Origin: Janthinobacterium rivuli
GTDB taxonomy: Bacteria > Pseudomonadota > Gammaproteobacteria > Burkholderiales > Burkholderiaceae_D
Direction of reading: 5' to 3'
Length of the DNA: 64,000 nt
Assembly: GCF_029690045.1 (NCBI RefSeq)
Contig: NZ_CP121464.1
Location: forward strand, 496,001 to 560,000
The position numbers and the translations under genes were made by a program. Under the pieces are notes generated by a model. It was not told where the DNA came from, ran no database searches, and saw only the letters and a list, made by a program, of their open reading frames with translations. Below are positions 33,657 to 42,597 of the stretch, in pieces; the first letter of the stretch is position 1; each line of letters opens with the position of its first letter.

Positions 33657-35297
33657 ATGGCCGCGAGTTTGCGCAGTCTGCAGATCCGGCAGACCTTGAT
33701 CCTGATCGTCCTGACGATCATGTATTTGTGCTTCGAGCTGGGCTTCAATGCCCGTTTGCTCGACGTGGTGGGCGGTGACGTCAAGCCGCAGGATGTGGAA
33801 GGCGTGGAGTTCTATGGCCGCAGCCTGTCGGGCATCGCCGCCGCGCTGGTGGTGCTGCAACTGATGTGGCGCCGCCGCCTGAAGAACAATGGCAGCGGCC
33901 CCAGCTGGAAAAAGATCCTCTTTTGCTGCGTCGCCACGGCGGCGGTCGTGTTCGGCATTTTGAAGACCACGGTCACGGTGCTGGTCGAAACGCGCGATGC
34001 GCAATTTCGCCGCCTGGCCTTCAACACGACATTGATGCAGCGCTCGCTGGTCGGCGGCAGCCTGCAATTGCAGGGCCTGGTCGATGACGCCACCCTGTTT
34101 GCCAAGCCCGAGGGCAAGGCTTTCCTCGCGCTGTTTCCCTTCCTGGCCGTCTCGGTGGGCCACCTCGATGAGCGCATGGAGCCGGCCAAGGAGCAGTTGA
34201 TCAATTTTAATGTCCGCAAGATCGCCGGCGGCGCGGCCGGTTACTATGACAAGTATCAGAAGGCGATTGGCGAAGTGCACGACAAGTGGAAACTGTATTC
34301 GGGCATGATTCCCGACGACGATGCAGGCTTGCGCCAGCAGCAGGAAACGGCGTGGAACGATTACCGGCAAAGCCTGTCGCGCCACGGCTGGCAGCCGCAT
34401 TCCGTGCCGGCGCGGCGCAAGGCGGCCGTCGTCAACAATGTGCGCAAGAAAGTGCCCGTGTCGGCCAACTGGCATCCGGCCGATCAGTTGAGCTTCCGCG
34501 CCGCCGTCAAGCGCCGCTATGCGTCGGAAGCGGCCAGCAAGGGCTTGCATATCAAGGGCGACCGCATTCCGCCTGGCTTGTCCTTCGCCGCCTTCGTCGC
34601 GCGCCCCGGCATCCAGGCCGTGCTGCGCGACGGGCCGGACGGCGGCGATGGCAGCGAAGCGAGCAAGGGCTTGCGTTTGCCCAAGGGCGCCGTGGTGCAG
34701 GATGCGTATGCGAGTCCGGCCGAGTTCAGCCGTCTGTTCGACCAGTTCGCCGCGCGCCAGACGGCGGAAAAACTGGTGGAATACCGCGCCAGCCGCAACG
34801 ACTTCGAGGTGGGCGGCAAGTACTTTGAAGAGGGCAAGGAAGCGGCGCGCGCGGCCATCGTACCGCCCGTCGCCCTGTTCTTCTCGCTCTTGGGCGCCAT
34901 CGGCCACTTTTCGAAACTGCTGTACCTGATCGCCACGGTGGGCTTGCTGGTGCTGGCGGCACGCCGCGGCGAGCAGGCGGGCGCCGATGGCCAGCTGAGC
35001 CGCCGTTCCGCCTGGATCGCCACGGGCGTGCTGGCTGGCGCCTTCCTGGGAACCTGGGGTATCTTTACCCTCTCGGACAATAATGTCACGAAGAGCGAGC
35101 TATTCCGCCAGATGCTGGACTGGAACCGCCAGGCAGCCGATGACAGCACGCGCTGGCAAATCGCCGGCAAGGGCTTGCTGGCCAATATCACGCACGTCGT
35201 GGCGGTGGGGCAGGGCTACAGCTACCCCGTCAACGAAGCGATCCGTATCCACGTTTTGCAGGGAATTCACTATGGCTATCATCCGGGACAAAAATAA
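33657..35297 (+). CDS. Large membrane protein of unknown function
   Basis: The 546-residue protein has hydrophobic segments near residues 12-30, 55-70, 85-105, then a long hydrophilic part (about 110-400), then three C-terminal hydrophobic segments (PPVALFFSLLGAIGHF, LLYLIATVGLLVLAA, ATGVLAGAFLGTWGIF). The hydrophilic part is rich in Lys/Arg/Gln and helical. It starts 2 bases after the lipoprotein stop with GAGGA overlapping that stop. Its 3' end overlaps the next gene by 26 bases. No family recognised; the topology suggests a periplasmic or cytosolic domain held between two membrane blocks. Confidence 0.7.
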   Translation: MAASLRSLQIRQTLILIVLTIMYLCFELGFNARLLDVVGGDVKPQDVEGVEFYGRSLSGIAAALVVLQLMWRRRLKNNGSGPSWKKILFCCVATAAVVFGILKTTVTVLVETRDAQFRRLAFNTTLMQRSLVGGSLQLQGLVDDATLFAKPEGKAFLALFPFLAVSVGHLDERMEPAKEQLINFNVRKIAGGAAGYYDKYQKAIGEVHDKWKLYSGMIPDDDAGLRQQQETAWNDYRQSLSRHGWQPHSVPARRKAAVVNNVRKKVPVSANWHPADQLSFRAAVKRRYASEAASKGLHIKGDRIPPGLSFAAFVARPGIQAVLRDGPDGGDGSEASKGLRLPKGAVVQDAYASPAEFSRLFDQFAARQTAEKLVEYRASRNDFEVGGKYFEEGKEAARAAIVPPVALFFSLLGAIGHFSKLLYLIATVGLLVLAARRGEQAGADGQLSRRSAWIATGVLAGAFLGTWGIFTLSDNNVTKSELFRQMLDWNRQAADDSTRWQIAGKGLLANITHVVAVGQGYSYPVNEAIRIHVLQGIHYGYHPGQK

Positions 35298-36183
35298 GGC
35301 GGCCGCACTGGCCTTGCTGCTTTCCATGGCCAGCACGGCCGTCCAGGCCGATTGCCTGGGCATGAAGGTGCATGCCCACCGTGGTGCCGGCAATGCGCCG
35401 GAAAACTCGCTGAGCGCGCTGCGCAACACGTATTTCGGCACCTGGGACGGCGTCGAGACGGATTTGCAGCTGCTCGGCGACGGCAGCTGGGTGGTGCACC
35501 ACGACCTGCTGACGGGCAGAGTCGTCGACACGGGATCGCCCCGCACCGTGAAACAACTGACGGCCGACGACTGGCGCGCCGCCAGCATGAAGAACCGCGG
35601 CGTGGCCACGCCGGAAACGCCGCCGTTTGTTACCGACGTCGCCGATCTGGCGACGGCTTTCCCGAGTAAAACCCTGAACGCGGAAATCAAGGATGTCGTG
35701 TCCTCGTGCGCACCGATCGCCACCCTGGTGGGGCAGTTGCGCGCGAACATCAAGCACGGCAACTGGTTCCTGACGTCGGGCGTGCCGAACAACCTCGCGT
35801 GCGCGCGCCGCGCCGATCCGCAGGGTTACCTGGGCCTGCTGGTGTTTGACGCGCGCAATGCGCAGGCGGCTGGCGCCAACCGGATCAGCCGCTATATCGC
35901 AAAAAATGCCCGTCCGCCCAAGCTGGACAAGCCATGGTTGCAGCGCGTGCAGCAGCAGATCGGCATGCCCACGGGCGTGCACGTCGACGCGCGCAGCCTG
36001 GACGCCAATCCGAATTTGCTGGGCGACGCCGCCAGCCTGAACATGCCCGTCTTCGTGTATGCCGTCGATGGCGACTCGGCCCTGGCCGCCTCGCTGTTGC
36101 GCGCGCAGCAGCGCAGCCACCGCCTGCCCAGCGGCGTCATCCTTGACGGCAATCCCGAAACGTTTTGCGCGATGATGAAGTAA
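35272..36183 (+). CDS. Glycerophosphodiester phosphodiesterase-like protein, exported
   Basis: The 303-residue protein has an N-terminal signal (KAAALALLLSMASTAVQA) and a GDPD barrel: HAHRGAGNAPENS (catalytic His-Arg, Glu), DGVETDLQLLGDGSWVVHHD (metal Glu-x-Asp and the second His), LNAEIKD. These residues support hydrolysis of glycerophosphodiesters. The start at 35272 has GGGAA upstream and lies within the end of the previous gene, so the two are co-translated. The same frame is open further upstream only because of the overlap. Why a GDPD travels with these membrane proteins is unknown. Confidence 0.85.
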   Translation: MAIIRDKNKAAALALLLSMASTAVQADCLGMKVHAHRGAGNAPENSLSALRNTYFGTWDGVETDLQLLGDGSWVVHHDLLTGRVVDTGSPRTVKQLTADDWRAASMKNRGVATPETPPFVTDVADLATAFPSKTLNAEIKDVVSSCAPIATLVGQLRANIKHGNWFLTSGVPNNLACARRADPQGYLGLLVFDARNAQAAGANRISRYIAKNARPPKLDKPWLQRVQQQIGMPTGVHVDARSLDANPNLLGDAASLNMPVFVYAVDGDSALAASLLRAQQRSHRLPSGVILDGNPETFCAMMK

Positions 36184-36207
36184 GCGCTTTCACCGAGAGA
36201 CCACGCC

Positions 36208-36792
36208 ATGACCATGCCACCATCGACCCCCGCCAACCTTGCCGGCAGCGCCATTGGCGCCATGTTCTTTTCCCTGTTTGGCGGCCTGTGGGTGGCCGCC
36301 TGGTGCGTGCAGACGTATGGCGCGCATCCCTTGAGGTTGCTGCCGGTTGCCGCAATCACCGTCTTGCTGTTCATGCTGGCGTGGCGCCAGTTTCGCCGCC
36401 ACCGGGCCGCGCATGCGGCGGCGGAACAATCGCCACAGGCCAAACGCGTGGGCCGGCTGTTCAATATTGTGAACGCCGGGCAATGGATCGCCATCTTCAT
36501 CGTCGGCAACGTCCTGAAAAACCTGGGGCTGCAGGCGTGGTTCATTCCTGCCGTCATCTTGATCGTGGGCTTGCATTTCTTTCCGCTGGCCTGGCTGTTC
36601 AAGGCGCGCCGCCACCTGGCCATCGGCATGGCGCTGTGCGTGTGGGCCATCGGCTATCCGCTGACCCTGCGCCATGGCCCCATCCATCCCGTCGGCTGCC
36701 TCGGTGCCGGCCTGATCCTGTGGGTGGCGGCCCTGTCCGCCGTGCGCGCCGGTTTTGCCGTGCAGCAGAGCGCCTTGCAGCCCCAGAAATAG
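36208..36792 (+). CDS. Small multi-pass membrane protein
   Basis: The 194-residue protein has about five to six hydrophobic segments (IGAMFFSLFGGLWVAAW, LLPVAAITVLLFMLAW, WIAIFIVGNVLKNLGL, FIPAVILIVGLHFFPLAWLF, LILWVAALSAVRAGF). It follows the GDPD-like gene by 24 bases with GAGA before the ATG, and a terminator-like hairpin follows, so it may end the plus-strand unit. Function unknown. Confidence 0.7.
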   Translation: MTMPPSTPANLAGSAIGAMFFSLFGGLWVAAWCVQTYGAHPLRLLPVAAITVLLFMLAWRQFRRHRAAHAAAEQSPQAKRVGRLFNIVNAGQWIAIFIVGNVLKNLGLQAWFIPAVILIVGLHFFPLAWLFKARRHLAIGMALCVWAIGYPLTLRHGPIHPVGCLGAGLILWVAALSAVRAGFAVQQSALQPQK

Positions 36793-36800
36793 CTTACCGA

Positions 36801-36823
36801 CGGTCCGCGCAGGGCCGCTTTTT
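36801..36823 (+). terminator. Probable terminator of the sigma-like/GDPD unit
   Basis: CGGTCC (36801-36806) pairs with GGGCCG (36812-36817, one G-T pair), followed by CTTTTT. The stem is short, but it sits directly after the last gene and before the LacI promoter. Confidence 0.5.
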
Positions 36824-36857
36824 GCCCATTTTTTGCGCGCCGCAGCATCGATAATGT

Positions 36858-36906
36858 TTGCATCGGGCGCGCGACTGGCTTATAAATGTAATCGATTACA
36901 TTTATA
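36858..36906 (+). promoter_or_regulatory. Promoter and perfect 26-bp operator of the LacI-family gene
   Basis: TTGCAT (36858-36863), a 17-base spacer and TATAAA (36881-36886) make a good sigma-70 promoter. A perfect 26-bp palindrome (36881-36906, core TGTAATCGATTACA) spans from the -10 through to the A of the ATG. A LacI-type repressor bound there would block both polymerase and ribosome. The inferred transcript has a leader of only about 13 bases and no Shine-Dalgarno. Confidence 0.85.
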
Positions 36907-37943
36907 TGAAAAGCGCCATGCCAGCAGCCGTCCCATCCCCTTTGCCGACAGAAACCGTCTCCATCAGCGCCGTTGCCGCGCATGCGGGCGTGTCGGTGGC
37001 CACCGTCTCGCGCGTGATGAACGAGCAGGCGGGAGTGCGGGCGCCCACGCGCGACAAGGTGCTGGCGTCTGTCGCCGCGCTCGGCTACCGCATGAACCAT
37101 CTGGCGCGCAGCCTGCGCACGGCCGAGAGCCGCATGCTGCTGACCATGGTGCCCGACGTGGGCAACCCGTTCTATGCGCAGATCGTGCGCGGCATCGATA
37201 CGGTGGCGCGCGAACACGGCTACTTCGTGCTGCTGTGCGACACGGGCGCCGACGCGGGCCGCGAGCGTTCCTACTTCGACTTGCTGCGCATGCACCGCGC
37301 CGATGGCGCCATCTGCCTCGACCCGGACACGGTGCAACATGCCTTGTCGCATGAATCCGTCAGCCTGCCGTGGGTGGCGTGCTGCGAATTCGACCCCGCC
37401 GTGGCCGTGCCCTATGTCGGCATCGATAATCACCGGGCCGCCTCCGACGCCGTCGCGCATCTGCTGGCGCGCGGCCACACGCGCATCGGCCTGATCAATT
37501 CTGATGAACGCTATCTGTATGCGCGGCAACGCCAGCAAGGCTATCTGGACACCCTGGCGGCGGCCGGCCTGCCCGTGCAGCCGCAGTGGGTGCACACGGT
37601 GCAAAGCCTCGATTACGAAGCGGGCACGGCCGCCACGTTGCGGATGATGGCGCAGCCCGACGCCCCGACGGCCATCTTTGCCGTCTCCGACACCCTGGCC
37701 ATTGGCGTGCTGAGTGCGCTGCGCCAGCTGAACAAGCGCGTGCCCGAGGACGTGGCCGTTATCGGCTTCGACGATATCGCCATCGCCGCGCAGATCGATC
37801 CGGGCCTGACCACGATTGCCCAGCCGATGCGCGAACTGGGCGAGACGGCGGCGCGATTATTGCTGCAACGCCTGGCGGACCCGGCTGCCCAAGTGCCGGG
37901 CGTGCTGCTGCAACACCAATTAATTCTGCGAGGGAGTGCATAG
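36906..37943 (+). CDS. LacI-family transcriptional repressor of the second sugar operon
   Basis: The 345-residue protein has the LacI helix-turn-helix (VSISAVAAHAGVSVATVSRVM) with hinge MNHLARSLRT. A type I periplasmic-binding-like ligand domain follows (VGIDNHRAASDAVAHLLARGH, AIFAVSDTLAIGVLSAL, VAVIGFDDI). The ATG at 36906 is the last base pair of the operator; ATG at 36918 is an alternative. It heads the RbsA-RbsC-RbsB unit and is most likely autoregulated through the 26-bp palindrome, released by the imported sugar. The sugar itself is not identifiable. Confidence 0.92.
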   Translation: MKSAMPAAVPSPLPTETVSISAVAAHAGVSVATVSRVMNEQAGVRAPTRDKVLASVAALGYRMNHLARSLRTAESRMLLTMVPDVGNPFYAQIVRGIDTVAREHGYFVLLCDTGADAGRERSYFDLLRMHRADGAICLDPDTVQHALSHESVSLPWVACCEFDPAVAVPYVGIDNHRAASDAVAHLLARGHTRIGLINSDERYLYARQRQQGYLDTLAAAGLPVQPQWVHTVQSLDYEAGTAATLRMMAQPDAPTAIFAVSDTLAIGVLSALRQLNKRVPEDVAVIGFDDIAIAAQIDPGLTTIAQPMRELGETAARLLLQRLADPAAQVPGVLLQHQLILRGSA

Positions 37944-39430
37944 TGAGCGTAGCCGTCGGTTTCGAAGGGGTGTGCAAGGATTTCGGCCCCGTGCGCGTCT
38001 TGCATGGCGTCAGTTTTACCTTGTCGCCCGGGCGCGTGTATGGCTTGCTCGGCGAAAATGGCGCCGGCAAGTCGACCTTGATGAAAATCCTCGCCGGCTA
38101 CGAAGCCGTCAGCGAAGGCCAGCTACTGATCGATGGCCAGCCCCAGCACTTTGACAGTTCGCGCGCCGCGGAATCGGCCGGCATCGTGCTGATCCACCAG
38201 GAATTCAACCTGGCCGAGCACCTGACGGTGGCGCAAAACATGTTCCTTGGCCACGAAAAGACGCGCGGCTGGCTGCTCGACGAGAGCGCCATGAAGGAAG
38301 AAGCGTCGCGCTACCTGAAACAGGTGGGGCTGGACGTGTCGCCTGACACGAAAATCCGCGACCTGATCGTGGCTGAAAAGCAACTTGTGGAAATCGCCAA
38401 GGCCCTGTCGCGCCGCGCCCGCTTCCTGATCATGGACGAGCCGACCGCCACCCTGACGTCGTCGGAAACCCAGCGTTTGTTTGCCGTGATGGCGCAGCTG
38501 AAAGCGGACGGCGTGACGATTTTGTATATCTCGCACAAGCTCGATGAAGTCGAGCGCAACACGGACGAGGTCATCGTCATGCGCGACGGGCGCTTCGTCA
38601 CGCGCGAGCCGACGGCCAGCCTCACGCGCCAGCAGATGGCGAACCTGATGGTGGGGCGCGAATTGTCGGACATGTTTCCGGTCAAGGTGGCGCTGGCGCC
38701 GGACGCGCCCGTACTCCTGAAAGTCGATGGCTTGTGCGTGCCGGGCTGGTCCAGGGACCTGTCGTTCGAGGTGCGCGCTGGCGAAGTGCTGGGCTTTGCG
38801 GGCCTGGTGGGCGCGGGGCGCACGGAATCGTTCGAGGCCTTGCTGGGCTTGCGTCCGCGCAGCGCGGGTGTGATCCGTCTCAATGGCCAGCCCGTGGATA
38901 TTCGTACCCCCAAGCAAGCCATGCAGCACGGCATGACCTACCTGAGCGAAGACCGCAAGGGAAAAGGTCTGCATGTGAACCTGGGCTTGCGCGAAAACCT
39001 CACCATGATGACGATGGAGCACTATGCGCGGCCGTGGCTGGATGTTGATGGAGAGAAACAGGCGCTGGCCAAGGCCGTCGCGGATTTCAATATCCGCACA
39101 GGCGACCTCGACAGCCGCGCGCGCATGCTGTCCGGCGGCAACCAGCAAAAGCTGGCGCTGGCGAAATACCTGCATTCGGACCCGCGCGTCGTCGTGCTCG
39201 ACGAGCCGAGCCGTGGCGTGGACGTGGGCGCCAAGCGCGACATATATTTCCTGATACACCGCCTGGCCGCCGAAGGGCGCGCCGTGATCGTGATTTCATC
39301 CGAACTGATCGAATTGATCGGCCTGTGCCACCGGGTCGCCGTGATGCGCGCCGGCACCTTGCAAGCCACCCTGTCTGCTGACCACCTGACTGAAGAGGAG
39401 TTGATTGCCCATGCAACCGGCACGCACTGA
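37943..39430 (+). CDS. Sugar ABC transporter, double ATP-binding protein (RbsA-like)
   Basis: The 495-residue protein has two ABC modules. The first has Walker [10 protein letters not shown] and Walker [12 protein letters not shown]. The second has the usual degenerate Walker A (GLVGAGRTE), signature LSGGNQQK and [13 protein letters not shown]. It starts at a GTG that shares one base with the LacI stop (TAGTG), with AGGGAG at 37931-37936. It resembles ribose/inositol/xylose-class importers. It overlaps the permease gene by 20 bases. Confidence 0.93.
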   Translation: MSVAVGFEGVCKDFGPVRVLHGVSFTLSPGRVYGLLGENGAGKSTLMKILAGYEAVSEGQLLIDGQPQHFDSSRAAESAGIVLIHQEFNLAEHLTVAQNMFLGHEKTRGWLLDESAMKEEASRYLKQVGLDVSPDTKIRDLIVAEKQLVEIAKALSRRARFLIMDEPTATLTSSETQRLFAVMAQLKADGVTILYISHKLDEVERNTDEVIVMRDGRFVTREPTASLTRQQMANLMVGRELSDMFPVKVALAPDAPVLLKVDGLCVPGWSRDLSFEVRAGEVLGFAGLVGAGRTESFEALLGLRPRSAGVIRLNGQPVDIRTPKQAMQHGMTYLSEDRKGKGLHVNLGLRENLTMMTMEHYARPWLDVDGEKQALAKAVADFNIRTGDLDSRARMLSGGNQQKLALAKYLHSDPRVVVLDEPSRGVDVGAKRDIYFLIHRLAAEGRAVIVISSELIELIGLCHRVAVMRAGTLQATLSADHLTEEELIAHATGTH

Positions 39431-40418
39431 CACCACCGTATCCCCTATTGCTCGATTCGGCGCGCGCATCAAGGGCTTTGGCCCCGTGCTGGGCCTTTTA
39501 TCTCTGTGCATCGCGGGCACCTTGCTCAACGGCGACTTCGCCACCCTGGACAACCTGATGAACGTGCTCACGCGCACGGCGTTCATCGGCATCATCGCCG
39601 TCGGCATGACCTTCGTGATCATTTCCGGCGGCATTGATCTGTCCGTTGGCTCGATGGCGGCCCTGATCGCCGGCTGCATGATTTATTTCATGAATGCGCT
39701 GGCGCAAGGGGCGGGCGGCGACCTGGCGCCGATCACCATGCTGGTGCTGGGCATCGCCATGGCCCTGGTCCTGGGCGCCGGCTTTGGCCTGATGCATGGC
39801 TTGTTGATCAGCAAGGGCAATATCGAACCGTTCATCGTCACCCTGGGCACGCTTGGCATCTTCCGCGCCGTATTGACGTACCTGGCCGATGGCGGCGCGC
39901 TGACCCTGGATGCGACCCTGTCCGAGCTGTACAGCCCCGTGTATTACACGAGCGTGCTGGGCGCTCCGATACCGATCTGGATCTTTTTATTCGTCGCTGC
40001 GGCCGGCGCCATCATCCTCAACCGCACGACCTTTGGCCGCCACGTGCAGGCGATTGGTTCCAACGAGCAAGTGGCGCGCTATGCGGCCATCAATGTCGAC
40101 AAGGTGAAAATTGCCACCTACATGCTGCTGGGCGTCTGCGTGGGGATCGCCACGGTGCTGTACGTGCCGCGCCTGGGCTCGGCCACGCCGACGACGGGCT
40201 TGCTGTGGGAACTCGAAGCCATCGCCGCCGTCGTCGTCGGCGGCACGGCGCTGAAGGGGGGAGAGGGGCGCATCGTCGGCACCGTGATCGGCGCCATCCT
40301 CTTGTCCGTGATCAGCAATATCCTGAATTTGACCAGCATCATCAGTGTCTACCTGAATGCCGCAGTGCAAGGCGTGGTGATCATCGCCGTCGCCTTCCTG
40401 CAGCGAGGCCGCAAATAA
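39411..40418 (+). CDS. Sugar ABC transporter permease (RbsC-like)
   Basis: The 335-residue RbsC-family inner-membrane permease has [58 protein letters not shown] and [17 protein letters not shown] single permease gene is present, so it should work as a homodimer, unlike the two-permease YtfT/YjfF system of unit 3. I take the ATG at 39411; a TTG two codons earlier is the only other option. GAGGAG lies upstream inside the ATPase gene. Confidence 0.93.
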   Translation: MQPARTDTTVSPIARFGARIKGFGPVLGLLSLCIAGTLLNGDFATLDNLMNVLTRTAFIGIIAVGMTFVIISGGIDLSVGSMAALIAGCMIYFMNALAQGAGGDLAPITMLVLGIAMALVLGAGFGLMHGLLISKGNIEPFIVTLGTLGIFRAVLTYLADGGALTLDATLSELYSPVYYTSVLGAPIPIWIFLFVAAAGAIILNRTTFGRHVQAIGSNEQVARYAAINVDKVKIATYMLLGVCVGIATVLYVPRLGSATPTTGLLWELEAIAAVVVGGTALKGGEGRIVGTVIGAILLSVISNILNLTSIISVYLNAAVQGVVIIAVAFLQRGRK

Positions 40419-40479
40419 AAATACAGCGGCGTTCTGAAAGGGCAGCCAACGGGCGCCCACAACCTTGGAGGAGAGCAGC

Positions 40480-41442
40480 ATGAAGAGCTTTAGACGGGTA
40501 GCAGGGATGGCAGTGCTGGTGATGCAGGCGTGGGCGATGGGGCCGGCGCAGGCGGCGGAGAAATTGGTGGTCGGCGTGGCGATTCCCACGGCCACGCACA
40601 GCTTTACTTCCGGCATCGTCTGGTGGGCGAACCAGGCCAAGGCGGAACTGGAAAAGGCCCATCCGGGGCTGAAAATCATCGTCAAGACGGCCGCCACGGC
40701 GCCCGAGCAGGCCAATCAGTTGCAGGACATGTTGACGGTGAACAAGATCAACACCCTGGTGATCTTCCCCATCGAGTCGGCCTCGCTGACGCAGCCCGTC
40801 TCGCAAGTGAAAAACAAGGGCGTGTATGTGACGGTGGTTGACCGTGGCTTGACGAACACGCAGTCGCAGGATGCCTACATCGCGGGCGACAACACGGCCT
40901 TTGGCAAGCTGCCGGCCGAGTATCTGGCGAAAAGCCTGAATGGCAAGGGCAATATCGTCGTACTGCGCGGCATGCCGACCACCCTCGACAACGAACGCTA
41001 CGATGCATTCAGTGCCGTGATGAAAGACCATCCCGAGATCAAGGTGCTCGACGCCAAATATGGCAACTGGAACCGCGACGATGCCTTCAAGGTCATGCAG
41101 GATTACCTGACCCGCTTCAAGCACATCGACGCCGTCTGGGCCGCCGATGACGACATGGCCATCGGCGTGCAAAAAGCCATCGCGCAAGCCAAGCGTACGG
41201 ACATCAAGCAAGTGTTCGGCGGCGCCGGCGCGAAGGGCGCGGTGAAAAAGATCATGGACGGTTCCGACCCGCTGATCGTGGCCGACGTATCGTACTCGCC
41301 GAAATTCATGTACGACGCCATCAAACTGACGACGGAAGCGCGCCTGAAAGGTGATAAATTGCCGGCCAATACGATCATCCCCTCGGTGCTGATCACGCGC
41401 GAGAACGCCAAGCAGTTTTACTTTCCGAACTCGCCTTTTTAA
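40480..41442 (+). CDS. Sugar ABC transporter, periplasmic binding protein
   Basis: The 320-residue type I binding protein has a signal peptide ending AQA and KLVVGVAIPTATHSFTSGIVWW, INTLVIFPIES, VVDRGLTNT, NIVVLRGMPTTLDNERYDAF, VWAADDDMAIGVQKAI. GGAGGAGA precedes the ATG at 40480. It belongs to the RbsB/LsrB/inositol-type group, but the ligand pocket cannot be assigned. Placing the binding protein last, after the permease, is usual for LacI-led operons of this kind. A GGGGTC palindrome follows it. Confidence 0.92.
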   Translation: MKSFRRVAGMAVLVMQAWAMGPAQAAEKLVVGVAIPTATHSFTSGIVWWANQAKAELEKAHPGLKIIVKTAATAPEQANQLQDMLTVNKINTLVIFPIESASLTQPVSQVKNKGVYVTVVDRGLTNTQSQDAYIAGDNTAFGKLPAEYLAKSLNGKGNIVVLRGMPTTLDNERYDAFSAVMKDHPEIKVLDAKYGNWNRDDAFKVMQDYLTRFKHIDAVWAADDDMAIGVQKAIAQAKRTDIKQVFGGAGAKGAVKKIMDGSDPLIVADVSYSPKFMYDAIKLTTEARLKGDKLPANTIIPSVLITRENAKQFYFPNSPF

Positions 41443-41447
41443 ATTCT

Positions 41448-41511
41448 GGGGTCAGACCCCCTCGCCCGCTAGCAATGACCTGTGCGTTAGCGGCATTGAG
41501 GGTCTGACCCC
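41448..41511. repeat. GGGGTC-type intergenic palindrome, copy 4 (long-loop form)
   Basis: GGGGTCAGACCC (41448-41459) pairs perfectly with GGGTCTGACCCC (41500-41511). The 40-base interior can itself pair (CCGCTA with TAGCGG). The arms are the same as copy 2 at 25300, but with a longer insert. It lies between the binding-protein and isomerase genes and may reduce read-through. Confidence 0.78.
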
Positions 41512-41535
41512 GGCTTTATCTAACAGGACATTGAC

Positions 41536-42588
41536 ATGAAAACCATCCAGGGCCCGGCCATTTTCCTGGCCCAGTTTCTCGGCGACGAGCCGCCGTTCGA
41601 CTCGCTCGAGCACTTGGCGCAATGGGCGGCCGGCCTGGGTTACAAGGGCTTGCAGCTGCCGACGGCGCCGCGTCTGTTTGACCTGGAGCAGGCGGCCAGC
41701 AGCCAGCAGTACTGCGACGATGTGACAGCCTTGCTGGCGCGCCACGGCTTGCAGGTGACGGAATTGTCGACGCATTTGCAGGGCCAGCTGATCGCCGTGC
41801 ATCCCGCCTACGACGCCCTGTTCGACGGTTTTGCACCCGAGCACGTGCGTGGCGATCCGCTTGCCCGTACGGCCTGGGCCACGCAGCAACTGCTGTGGGC
41901 GGCCACCGCCTCGCAGCGCTTGGGCCTCAAGGCGCACGTGACGTTTTCCGGCGCGCTGGCCTGGCCGTATCTGTATCCATGGCCGCAGCGCCCGGCCGGC
42001 CTGGTGGAAACGGCCTTCGCGGAATTGGCCAAACGCTGGCTGCCCATCCTCGACGCGTTCGACGCGGCTGGCGTCGACCTTTGCTATGAATTGCATCCGG
42101 GCGAGGATTTGCACGACGGCGTGACCTTCGAGCGCTTCCTGGCCGCCGTCAACGACCACCCGCGCGCGTCCATCTTGTACGACCCCAGCCACTTCGTGCT
42201 GCAGCAGCTCGATTATCTGGCCTTCATCGACATTTATCACACGCGCATCAAGGCCTTTCATGTGAAAGATGCGGAATTCCGGCCGAACGGGCGCCACGGC
42301 GTGTATGGCGGCTACGGCGACTGGCAAGACCGCGCCGGGCGCTTCCGCTCGCTGGGCGACGGGCAGATCGATTTCAAGGCGATTTTCTCGAAGATGGCGC
42401 AGTACGACTTTCCCGGCTGGGCCGTGCTGGAATGGGAATGCTGTTTGAAACACCCGGAAGATGGCGCTGCAGAGGGCGCACGTTTCATCCGCGATCACAT
42501 CATCCACGTGGCTGAACACGCATTTGACGATTTCGCGGGCAGTGCGGTTGACCAGGATCAAATCCATCACTTGCTTGGCTTGAAATAA
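41536..42588 (+). CDS. Sugar phosphate isomerase/epimerase-like TIM-barrel protein
   Basis: The 350-residue protein of the xylose-isomerase-like (AP endonuclease 2) TIM-barrel family has LGYKGLQLPT, LCYELHPGEDLHDG (metal Glu), ILYDPSHFVLQQLD (Asp, His), IKAFHVKDAEF (His) and WAVLEWECC (Glu), a plausible divalent metal site. Members next to Gfo/Idh oxidoreductases often act on keto-sugars, inositols or glycosides oxidised at C3. It precedes a Gfo/Idh gene by 9 bases. The specific reaction is unknown. Confidence 0.82.
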   Translation: MKTIQGPAIFLAQFLGDEPPFDSLEHLAQWAAGLGYKGLQLPTAPRLFDLEQAASSQQYCDDVTALLARHGLQVTELSTHLQGQLIAVHPAYDALFDGFAPEHVRGDPLARTAWATQQLLWAATASQRLGLKAHVTFSGALAWPYLYPWPQRPAGLVETAFAELAKRWLPILDAFDAAGVDLCYELHPGEDLHDGVTFERFLAAVNDHPRASILYDPSHFVLQQLDYLAFIDIYHTRIKAFHVKDAEFRPNGRHGVYGGYGDWQDRAGRFRSLGDGQIDFKAIFSKMAQYDFPGWAVLEWECCLKHPEDGAAEGARFIRDHIIHVAEHAFDDFAGSAVDQDQIHHLLGLK

Positions 42589-42597
42589 GGAGACGAC

